A stretch of DNA of 64,000 nucleotides, from NCBI RefSeq assembly GCF_900107605.1, contig NZ_FNQJ01000009.1:1-64000 (forward strand), given 5' to 3'. The translations under genes were made by a program, and so were the position numbers. The notes under the pieces were generated by a model. That model made no database searches. It had not been told where the DNA came from and worked only from the letters and a program-made list of their open reading frames with translations. Shown in pieces: positions 57,431 to 64,000 of the stretch. Positions within the stretch are counted from its first letter, which is position 1; every line of letters starts with the position of its first letter. Source of the DNA: Acidovorax soli (lineage in GTDB: Bacteria > Pseudomonadota > Gammaproteobacteria > Burkholderiales > Burkholderiaceae_C).

Positions 57431-57480
57431 TTTACAGCCACCAGCGATTTACAGGTGATGGCCAGAGCTGTTTTTTATCT
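57431..57480. repeat. Candidate dispersed palindromic element
   Basis: TTTACAGCCACCAGCG, then ACAGGTGATGGCC, then AGAGCTGTTTTTTATC follow the same plan as other copies (CAGC...CCAGCG, loop, GGCC, AGCT, T-run). ACAGC (57434) and GCTGT (57467) pair, but the palindrome is weak. Confidence 0.35.
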
Positions 57481-57604
57481 GAAATTGACTACCGCAACGC
57501 CGCAGAGCGCGCAGTCTGGTCATGCATGCCCGAGGGCACACGCCGCAAACGGACCCACTCGCCGATGTCACGGTTGAGCGCATCGCCGGCATTCAGCGCA
57601 CCAA

Positions 57605-57916
57605 TCAGGCCATTTTCGTGAATCTCGCGGTAGCGCTGTACTGGAGGCGATCCGCATCGACAGCGGCGAAGCTGGCTTCTTCGCCTTTCTTTTGCGAGAT
57701 TACAACACCGAGCCCCCCATTTTTGAACGCTTCATTCACCAGTTGTGCAGACGAATCGATGGGGCCCGACGCATTGGTTGCACTGCCCGCAGATTTCCCG
57801 GAAAGCGCCTTGCAGAAAGCCCCCATGGCACGGGATGTGCATGTAGATATTGTGGGCAAATCGAAGGAAATCTGGCGATATTCAGGCAAAACACCTACCC
57901 CCCAAACGACCTGCAT
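57605..57916 (-). CDS. Uncertain small ORF, unknown product
   Basis: A 103-codon frame on the minus strand whose C-terminal half (SSAQLVNEAFKNGGLGVVIS, then QKKGEEASFAAVDAD) looks like real protein in composition. The N-terminal part is not convincing and no ribosome site is clear. No family is recognised. It could be a gene remnant. Confidence 0.25.
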   Translation of the reverse strand: MQVVWGVGVLPEYRQISFDLPTISTCTSRAMGAFCKALSGKSAGSATNASGPIDSSAQLVNEAFKNGGLGVVISQKKGEEASFAAVDADRLQYSATARFTKMA

Positions 57917-57968
57917 TCGATAGAGTGAATCCTCATATTTTTGACATCCAACCCTGCGGAGCTATTTC

Positions 57969-58952
57969 ATGAAGCGTCGAATCTTCCCCGTCACCGCACT
58001 CGGATTGGCACTGGCTGCCGGCCTGTCTGTCACACCGGCTTTTGGCCAGACCAAGTGGGACCTGGCCGCCGCCTACCCGGCCACCAACTTCCACACGGAA
58101 AACATGGTGCAACTGGCCAGCGACGTGGACAAGGCCACGGGCGGCAAGCTCAAGATCACGGTGCATGCCAACGCCGCGCTGTTCAAGGCCCCCGAAATCA
58201 AGCGCGCCGTGCAAGGCGGCCAGGCGCAGATGGGCGAGATCCTGCTGGCCAACTTCCAGAACGAATGGCAGCTGTTTGGCGTGGATGGCCTGCCCTTCCT
58301 GGCCGACAGCTACGACGCGTCCAGGAAGCTCTACGCCGCCCAAAAGCCCTTCCTGGAAAAGAAGCTGGCGGAGCAGGGAATGATGCTGCTGTACGCCGTG
58401 GCCTGGCCACCCCAGGGCATCTACACCAAGAAGCCGCTGGCCTCCGCCGCCGACCTCAAGGGCATCAAGTGGCGCGCCTACAGCCCCGCCACCGCGCGCA
58501 TTGCCGAGCTGGTGGGCGCCCAGCCCGTGACGGTGCAGGCTGCCGAGTTCTCGCAGGCACTGGCCACGGGCGTGGTCGAATCGACCATGACCTCGGGCGC
58601 CACAGGAGTGGACAGCAAGCTGTACGAGCACCTCAAGTTCTATTACGACACCCAGGCCTGGCTGCCCAAAAACGCCCTGCTGGTGAACAAGAAGGCGTTT
58701 GATGCGCTGGACAAGCCCCTGCAGCAGGCCCTGCTCAAAGCCGGTGCCGACGCCGAGGCGCGCGGCTGGGCCAACAGTGCCAAGGTCAACGCCGACACCG
58801 TGGCCAAGCTCAAGGCCAACGGCATGGAAGTGGTGGCACCACCTGCCGCACTGAAGGCCGACATGGGCAAGGTGGGCGACACCATGCTCAAGGAATGGCT
58901 CGACAAGGCCGGCCCCGAGGGCAAGGCGCTGATCGACGCCTACCGGAAGTAA
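57969..58952 (+). CDS. TRAP transporter substrate-binding protein (DctP family)
   Basis: A 327-residue periplasmic receptor. The signal peptide ends at AFGQ, followed by KWDLAAAYPATNFHTENM. DctP hallmarks ADLKGIKWRAYSP (with the carboxylate-binding arginine region) and VESTMTSGATGV follow. The ligand is probably an organic acid; the divergent oxoprolinase gene suggests pyroglutamate or a relative as a possibility. Confidence 0.92.
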   Translation: MKRRIFPVTALGLALAAGLSVTPAFGQTKWDLAAAYPATNFHTENMVQLASDVDKATGGKLKITVHANAALFKAPEIKRAVQGGQAQMGEILLANFQNEWQLFGVDGLPFLADSYDASRKLYAAQKPFLEKKLAEQGMMLLYAVAWPPQGIYTKKPLASAADLKGIKWRAYSPATARIAELVGAQPVTVQAAEFSQALATGVVESTMTSGATGVDSKLYEHLKFYYDTQAWLPKNALLVNKKAFDALDKPLQQALLKAGADAEARGWANSAKVNADTVAKLKANGMEVVAPPAALKADMGKVGDTMLKEWLDKAGPEGKALIDAYRK

Positions 58953-58977
58953 GCCGGCACCTTTGAAGACTGTGCCC

Positions 58978-59487
58978 ATGCGCCGCCTGCTGGACTTTCT
59001 GTACGACGGCGCCGCCGCCCTGGCGGCGCTTTTCATGGTCGGCCTGCTGGGGATGGTGCTGCTGTCCATCGCCAGCCGGCAGTTCCACTTCCATGTGCCG
59101 GGCACCGATGCCTATGCGGGCTACCTGATGGCCGCAGCCGGTTTTCTGGCGCTCGCCCACACCTTGAAGCGCGGCGAACACATCCGCGTCACGCTGCTGC
59201 TCAACTTTCTGAAGGGCGGCGCCAAGAAGGCGTTCGAGATCTGGGCCCTGGCCATTGCCACACTGCTGGCGCTGCTGTTTGCCACCTACAGCTGCAAGCT
59301 GGCCTGGCAGTCGCACGGGTTCCACGACATCTCCACCAGCAGCGACGCCACACCGCTGTGGATTCCACAAATCGCCATGGCCGTTGGCACGGTGATTCTG
59401 GCGATCGCATTCTTGGACGAACTGGTGCTGGAAATGATGGGCAGGCGTGCGGATGCCTCATCCGGCGAAGCATTGCGCAATGAATAA
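58978..59487 (+). CDS. TRAP transporter small permease (DctQ family)
   Basis: A 169-residue four-helix membrane protein. FHVPGTDAYAGYLMAAAGFLALAHTL and the basic KRGEHIRVTLLL stretch are typical of DctQ. ATG at 58978 is used; TTG at 58963 would add five residues. It lies between the receptor and the large permease. Confidence 0.9.
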   Translation: MRRLLDFLYDGAAALAALFMVGLLGMVLLSIASRQFHFHVPGTDAYAGYLMAAAGFLALAHTLKRGEHIRVTLLLNFLKGGAKKAFEIWALAIATLLALLFATYSCKLAWQSHGFHDISTSSDATPLWIPQIAMAVGTVILAIAFLDELVLEMMGRRADASSGEALRNE

Positions 59488-59504
59488 ACCCGGCACAACC
59501 TACC

Positions 59505-60809
59505 ATGAGTGATCTCGCCATCACCGGCCTGCTCGTACTGTCGCTGTTCCTGATCCTGGGCAGCGGCGTATGGATCGGGCTCACCCTCTCCGGCGTCGCC
59601 TGGATCGCCATGCAGCTGTTTTCCGCGCGCCCGGCGGGCGATGCGATGGCGGTGACCATCTGGGGCAGCGCCTCCAGCTGGACCCTCACGGCCCTGCCGC
59701 TGTTCATCTGGATGGGCGAAATCCTGTTCCGCACCCGGCTGTCGCAGGACATGTTCAAGGGCCTGGCCCCCTGGGTGCAGGCGCTGCCGGGCCGGCTGCT
59801 GCACACCAACGTGGTGGGCTGCACCATCTTTGCCGCCGTGTCGGGATCGAGCGCCGCCACCTGCGCCACCATCGGCAAGATGACGCTGCCCGAGCTGACG
59901 CGCCGGGGCTACCCCGAGCACATGGTGGTGGGAACGCTGGCCGGTGCCAGCACGCTGGGCCTGCTGATCCCACCGTCGATCATCATGATCGTCTACGGCG
60001 TGTCAGCCGAGGTGTCGATCTCGCAGCTGTTCATTGCGGGCGTGCTGCCGGGCATCCTGCTGGCAGCCCTGTTCTCGGGCTACATCGTGGTCTGGGCGCT
60101 GCGCCACCCCGAACAGGTGCCGGCCGCCGACGTGCGCATGGGCTTCATGCAGAAGCTGTCCGAATCGCGCAGCCTGATCCCCGTGATGCTGCTGATTGCG
60201 GCCGTGCTGGGCTCCATCTACACCGGATTTGCCACCGCCACCGAGGCGGCTGCCGTGGGCGTGGTGGGCTCGCTGGTGCTGTCGGCCGTGCAGGGCTCGA
60301 TGAACTGGGGCACGTTCAAGGATTCGCTGATGGGCGCGACGCGCCTGTACTGCATGATCGCGCTGATCCTGGCAGGGGCCGCGTTCCTCACGCTGGCCAT
60401 GGGCTACATCGGCTTGCCGCGCCACCTGGCCGAGTGGATTGCATCGCTGGGCCTGAACCAGGCCCAACTCATCGTGGCACTGGCCATTTTCTTCATCATC
60501 CTCGGGTGTTTCCTGGACGGCATCTCGATGGTGGTGCTGACCATGGGTGTGCTCATGCCCACGGTGCAGGCCGCAGGCATCGACCCCATCTGGTTCGGCA
60601 TCTTCATCGTGCTGGTCGTCGAAATGGCGCAGATCACGCCCCCTGTGGGCTTCAACCTGTTCGTGCTGCAAGGCATGACGGGCCGCCAGTTGCCCTGGAT
60701 CACCAAGGTCACCCTGCCCATGTTTTTGCTCATGTGCGGCGCGGTGGCGCTGATCTACGTCTTCCCTGGCATCGTGACCTGGCTGCCGCAGCAGATGGCG
60801 GCGCGCTGA
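59505..60809 (+). CDS. TRAP transporter large permease (DctM family)
   Basis: A 434-residue membrane protein with about twelve helices. VSGSSAATCATIGKMTLPEL, LAGASTLGLLIPPSIIMIVYG and the NLFVLQGMTG segment are DctM hallmarks. With DctQ it uses the Na+ gradient to take up the acid bound by the receptor. Confidence 0.94.
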   Translation: MSDLAITGLLVLSLFLILGSGVWIGLTLSGVAWIAMQLFSARPAGDAMAVTIWGSASSWTLTALPLFIWMGEILFRTRLSQDMFKGLAPWVQALPGRLLHTNVVGCTIFAAVSGSSAATCATIGKMTLPELTRRGYPEHMVVGTLAGASTLGLLIPPSIIMIVYGVSAEVSISQLFIAGVLPGILLAALFSGYIVVWALRHPEQVPAADVRMGFMQKLSESRSLIPVMLLIAAVLGSIYTGFATATEAAAVGVVGSLVLSAVQGSMNWGTFKDSLMGATRLYCMIALILAGAAFLTLAMGYIGLPRHLAEWIASLGLNQAQLIVALAIFFIILGCFLDGISMVVLTMGVLMPTVQAAGIDPIWFGIFIVLVVEMAQITPPVGFNLFVLQGMTGRQLPWITKVTLPMFLLMCGAVALIYVFPGIVTWLPQQMAAR

Positions 60810-60846
60810 GCGCCGGACGCAACCACCGGATGTGGACAATGGCGCC

Positions 60847-61233
60847 ATGCTGAATGTTCTGTCCATTTGTATCGGCGCCAGCCTGGGGGCGCTGGCCCGC
60901 TGGCGTCTGGGCCTGTGGCTCAGCGGCACCGGTGCGCTGTTGCCATGGGGCACGCTGGTGGCCAATCTGGTGGGTGGCTACCTCATCGGTGTGTGCGTTG
61001 CTGCCTTCCAGGCGCTGCCCCACATCGACCCGGTGTGGCGGCTGGCGCTGGTCACGGGGTTTCTGGGGGCGCTGACCACGTTTTCCAGCTTTTCGGCCGA
61101 GGTGGTGACCATGCTGCAGCAGCAGCGCTACCTGATGGCATCGGGCACCACCGTGCTGCACCTGGGGGGCTCGCTGCTCATGACCATACTCGGGCTGCAG
61201 ACTGTGGCACTGGCGCTGTCCACCCGCCCGTAG
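60847..61233 (+). CDS. crcB: Fluoride exporter CrcB/Fluc
   Basis: A 128-residue four-helix protein. GALARWRLGLWLSG, GTLVANLVGGYLIG with the conserved asparagine, and TGFLGALTTFSSFSAE with the phenylalanine box region are the Fluc signature. It forms an antiparallel dimeric fluoride channel. A GTG at 60832 is in frame, but ATG at 60847 (MLNVLSICIGASLG) fits the family. No fluoride riboswitch is visible in the 37-base gap before it. Confidence 0.93.
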   Translation: MLNVLSICIGASLGALARWRLGLWLSGTGALLPWGTLVANLVGGYLIGVCVAAFQALPHIDPVWRLALVTGFLGALTTFSSFSAEVVTMLQQQRYLMASGTTVLHLGGSLLMTILGLQTVALALSTRP

Positions 61234-61276
61234 CGGGCTGCCTGGCCAATGCAGCGCAGCGCTGGCAGCGCCTTGA

Positions 61277-61335
61277 ATTGCTATTATTTTTATAGCTCAC
61301 AACACATGACAGAAAAGCGCAAGAGCCCTGTTTAA
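61277..61335. repeat. Candidate dispersed palindromic element upstream of the LOG gene
   Basis: ATTGCTATTATTTTTATAGCTC has GCTAT (61280-61284) and ATAGC (61292-61296) as inverted repeats, and AT-rich DNA continues to about 61335. The GCTAT...ATAGC pattern matches other copies, but the AGCGC core is missing. Confidence 0.4.
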
Positions 61336-61427
61336 TTTAAAACTCCACCAGGCCTGGCGCACCCATGCCCAGGCCATGCCACCACCCCTCTCACCATACG
61401 GCAAGGGCCGCGACTACAGCCATCCCC

Positions 61428-62291
61428 ATGGAAGCCAACACCCAACTCAACGAACGCCGCCTGGCCGATGCCTGGGCCGAACTGCACGCCCACGCCAACA
61501 ACGACAACCCCCTGCACGCCGATGCCTACCGGCTCGCTTTTGCCGACCCCGAGTTTTTGTTCCGCCGCGAAACACGCGGCATCCGCTTTCAGCTGGAAAT
61601 GCTCAAGCCCGACCTGGGCCAGGCCGAGCAAGGCATCGAGAACACCGTGGTGGTGTATGGCAGCGCCCGCTTTGTAGCGCCCGACGAGGCAGCAGCCCAG
61701 CTGGGTGCAGCCGAGGCCAGTGGCGATGCTGCACAGCTGCAACGCGCCCACCAGGCCGTGCGCAATGCCCGCTACTACAACCTCGCCCGCCAGTTTGCCG
61801 GCCTGGTGGCCGAGTACAGCGAGCGCCAGCGCCCGGCCGACCGCATCTACATCTGCACGGGCGGCGGCCCCGGCATCATGGAGGCCGCCAACCGGGGCGC
61901 CCACGAGGCGGGCGCGCTGAACGTGGGCCTGAACATCGGCCTGCCGCACGAGCAAAGCGGCAACCGCTTCATCTCGCCCTCACTGAGTTTCAAGTTCCAC
62001 TACTTCGCCCTGCGCAAGATGCACTTCATGATGCGCGCCAAGGCCCTGGTGGCGTTCCCCGGCGGGTTTGGCACGCTCGATGAACTGTTCGAAGTGCTGA
62101 CCCTGGTGCAGACCGGCAAGGCCAAGCCGGTGCCCATCGTGCTGTGCGGCACCGACTACTGGAAGCGCCTGATCAACTTTGACGTGATGGTCGAAGAAGG
62201 CACGATTTCGGCCAAGGACCTGCAGCTGTTCCACTACACCGATGACCCGCAGGAAGCCTGGGACCTGATCAAGGCGTTCTACAAGCTCTGA
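61428..62291 (+). CDS. LOG-family (TIGR00730) nucleotide-binding protein
   Basis: A 287-residue Rossmann-fold protein of the LOG family. VYGSARFV and ICTGGGPGIMEAANRGAHEAG form the first half, and FPGGFGTLDELFE is the PGGxGTxxE motif. In plants and some bacteria LOG removes the ribose phosphate from nucleoside monophosphates; larger bacterial members act on purine and pyrimidine nucleotides. The exact substrate here is unknown. ATG at 61428 is used. Confidence 0.9.
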   Translation: MEANTQLNERRLADAWAELHAHANNDNPLHADAYRLAFADPEFLFRRETRGIRFQLEMLKPDLGQAEQGIENTVVVYGSARFVAPDEAAAQLGAAEASGDAAQLQRAHQAVRNARYYNLARQFAGLVAEYSERQRPADRIYICTGGGPGIMEAANRGAHEAGALNVGLNIGLPHEQSGNRFISPSLSFKFHYFALRKMHFMMRAKALVAFPGGFGTLDELFEVLTLVQTGKAKPVPIVLCGTDYWKRLINFDVMVEEGTISAKDLQLFHYTDDPQEAWDLIKAFYKL

Positions 62292-62342
62292 AAGCACACG
62301 AAGCGCCGGCCCTGCGCGCGGCGCACAGGGCCAGCCGCTTCA

Positions 62343-63506
62343 TCAGGTCTCGCGCCCCATCAGCCACGCCTGCCGCGCGCCAAAACCCACGCCGACCCCC
62401 ACCAACCAGAACAGGCCGGCCACGCCGATCAGCGCCCCCACCGAGCCGAACAGCACCGGCATGAGCACGCTGGAGGCATTGATGGTCATGAGCCGCAGGC
62501 CCAGCGCCTCGCCGTGGCGGGCCGGTGGCGTGATCTGGTGCAGCATGCTCATGATCATGGGTTGCACCGAGCCCAGCGCCAGCCCCAGCAGCACCGAGCA
62601 GGCCCCCATGGCCAGCGCCGTGGGCAAAAGCGGGTAGACACCGAACAGCAGCGCGGTGGCCAGCATGGCGGTGGTGATCACCGCGGCCTCGCGCAGGCGC
62701 TCTGCCACCAGCGGCATCAGCACCCGCACCAGCGCCGCCGCAACGGCGAAGGCCCCGAGGATGGTGCCGATCACCGAGGCCGACAGGCCGCGTTCGTGCC
62801 CCAGAAGCGGCACCACAAAAGTGTGCACGTCCCAGCAGGACGACAGAAACCAGTTGACCAGCAACAGGCGCCGAAAACGCACATCGTTCAGCAGATCCCA
62901 CGCCCGCTGCGGTGCACCGCCGGCGGCAATCACCGGGGGCAGCTCCACGGTGTCGCGCACCCAGAACCAGGTGGCCAGCGGCAGCAGCGCCATCAGCGCA
63001 AACGCGGCACGGTAGCCCTCCAGGCTGCCGGCGGTGCTGCCGGCATGGTCGATCAGCAAGCCCGCAAAGAAAGGGCCAATGAAGTTGGATACGGCGGGCC
63101 CGATGGCCAGCCAGCTGAAGACGCGCTTGAGTTGCGTGGCATCGTGGGCGGCCCGGCCCACATGGCGCTGCAGCGCGATGATCGCGGCACCGCTGGCGCC
63201 CCCCGTCATCAATGCCGCCAGGCACAGCACCGGAAAGACCGGCCATACCAGCGCCAGCGCAGCCCCCGCCGATGCCACCGCCACCGCCAGACCCACGGGG
63301 CGCTTCAAGCCATGGCGATCGGCATAACGCCCCGCGGGCAAGGCCAGGAACACCTGCGTGAGCGCAAACAGCGCCAGCAGCACGCCCACGGCCGCTGCGC
63401 TGTAACCCTCGCGCAGCGCCAGCAGCGGCGCGGCCATGCGCATGCCGGCCATGCAGGCATGCACGCAGATCTGGCCGGCAATCAACCGCGCCAGTGCCCA
63501 GTTCAC
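62343..63506 (-). CDS. MFS transporter
   Basis: A 387-residue major facilitator protein with about twelve helices. ALPAGRYADRHGLKRPVGL is the loop 2-3 motif, and a second half-repeat is seen in LVRVLMPLVAERLREAA. It starts with GTG at 63506, overlapping the rmuC stop (GTGA). The cargo is unknown; sugars, drugs and siderophores are all possible. Confidence 0.88.
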   Translation of the reverse strand: MNWALARLIAGQICVHACMAGMRMAAPLLALREGYSAAAVGVLLALFALTQVFLALPAGRYADRHGLKRPVGLAVAVASAGAALALVWPVFPVLCLAALMTGGASGAAIIALQRHVGRAAHDATQLKRVFSWLAIGPAVSNFIGPFFAGLLIDHAGSTAGSLEGYRAAFALMALLPLATWFWVRDTVELPPVIAAGGAPQRAWDLLNDVRFRRLLLVNWFLSSCWDVHTFVVPLLGHERGLSASVIGTILGAFAVAAALVRVLMPLVAERLREAAVITTAMLATALLFGVYPLLPTALAMGACSVLLGLALGSVQPMIMSMLHQITPPARHGEALGLRLMTINASSVLMPVLFGSVGALIGVAGLFWLVGVGVGFGARQAWLMGRET

Positions 63507-64000
63507 AGCGGGTCGTCCTCGGGGTCCAGGCCTGGCAGTGCCGATGTGCTGGCGCCTGCCAGCGGCATGGCCGGATCCGGTGCGGGCAGATCCTGCACAT
63601 CGCGCAGCTTGCGCTGGATGGCGCGGGTGCGCACGCCCACCTCGTCAAACTTCTTGGCGGCGGCGTCGATGGACTTCTTGGTGGCCTCGACCACATCGCC
63701 GAACTTGGCGAACTCGGTCTTGACCATGCCCAGCAGGCTCCACACCTCGGACGAGCGCTTTTCGATCGCCAGCGTCTTGAAGCCCATCTGCAGGCTGTTG
63801 AGCATGGCCGCCAGGTTGGCCGGGCCGGTGATCATCACGCGGCAGTCGTTCTGCACCGCCTCGACCAGGCCGGGGCGGCGCATCACCTCGGCGAACAGGC
63901 CCTCGGTGGGCAAATACAGCACGGCAAAGTCGGTGGTGTGCGGGGGCGAGACGTACTTGGCAAAAATCTTCTTGGCTTCGAGCTTGATGGAGGTTTCAAA
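63503..64000 (-). CDS. rmuC: DNA recombination protein RmuC, C-terminal part
   Basis: The last 165 codons of RmuC; the start lies beyond the window. KKIFAKYVSPPHTTDFAVLY, LPTEGLFAEVMRRPGL and ITGPANLAAMLNSLQMGF are typical of the RmuC nuclease-like domain, and FDEVGVRTRAIQRKLRDVQ forms the C-terminal coil. RmuC limits inversions at short inverted repeats. It is translationally coupled to the MFS gene. Confidence 0.93.
   Translation of the reverse strand, partial: FETSIKLEAKKIFAKYVSPPHTTDFAVLYLPTEGLFAEVMRRPGLVEAVQNDCRVMITGPANLAAMLNSLQMGFKTLAIEKRSSEVWSLLGMVKTEFAKFGDVVEATKKSIDAAAKKFDEVGVRTRAIQRKLRDVQDLPAPDPAMPLAGASTSALPGLDPEDDPL

Larger units (their letters stand above)
57417..57968. other. Divergent region between oxoprolinase and TRAP genes
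   Basis: A 552-base gap, AT-richer than its surroundings. It contains a candidate palindromic element at 57431-57480 and an open frame on the minus strand (57605-57916). No tRNA, riboswitch or known gene is seen. Confidence 0.4.

Noticed and set aside
53787-57458. A 1223-codon open frame on the plus strand
   Set aside because: It is antisense to the 5-oxoprolinase gene, which has clear motifs along its full length. The frame is open only because of high GC at third positions; the translation is His/Gly/Ala-rich without any domain.
60810-60846. Possible fluoride riboswitch before crcB
   Set aside because: Only 37 bases separate dctM and crcB, and the conserved pseudoknot elements are not present.

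Overview
The window is a stretch of chromosome from a high-GC betaproteobacterium, most likely a member of the Comamonadaceae close to Acidovorax. The evidence is a tmRNA encoding the tag ANDERFALAA, an aroA-cmk gene fusion, several Bug-type (TctC) periplasmic receptors, and the order gph-ubiG-ompA-gyrA-serC-pheA-tyrA-aroA/cmk-rpsA-ihfB-lapA-lapB. Genes are tightly packed on both strands and most of the region looks like stable core genome. The only clear mobile DNA is the first ~100 bases, which hold one end of a probable IS30-family element.

Layout. 1-5 kb: IS end, PaaI-like thioesterase, SDR, VanZ-like membrane protein and a ~600-residue acyl-CoA dehydrogenase. 5-11.3 kb: an IclR regulator divergent from a five-gene catabolic operon (amidohydrolase, two Bug receptors, class III CoA-transferase, short citrate-synthase-fold lyase). 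11.5-22 kb: a minus-strand lipid or organic-acid block with thiolase, FadB-like protein, an ABC transporter of the branched-chain amino acid type (livF-G-M-H plus receptor) and an acyl-CoA ligase, followed by a Crp-family regulator. 23-26.8 kb: selO-msrB-yciB-bolA-ppiC. 26.8-34.7 kb: tRNA-Pro, infA, an HPP-CBS membrane protein, psd, an MFS-chrB pair, ssrA, gph, ubiG and an OmpA-family protein. 34.9-47.3 kb: gyrA, serine/aromatic biosynthesis, rpsA, ihfB, lapAB and a ComEA-like protein. 47.4-53.7 kb: a complete Mrp/Pha Na+(K+)/H+ antiporter operon. 53.7-64 kb: 5-oxoprolinase, a TRAP dicarboxylate-type transporter, crcB, a LOG-family protein, an MFS transporter and the 3' part of rmuC.

The most interesting signal is a family of short (about 30-75 bp), AT-richer palindromic elements built around half-sites such as GATAGCTRCYAGCGC. 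They are scattered between genes, and at least three copies sit inside essential or conserved genes (acyl-CoA dehydrogenase, selO, aroA) without breaking the frame, so they add residues to the protein. This resembles the Rickettsia palindromic elements but occurs in an unrelated genome. Other items worth checking are a possible CoA-dependent citrate (or related tricarboxylate) cleavage operon with a tandem 20-bp-phased operator, a 22-codon ORF joined by ATGA overlaps to both mrpC and mrpD, a probably leaderless chrB promoter with an operator in its spacer, and a LivF ATPase whose Walker A lysine is arginine.
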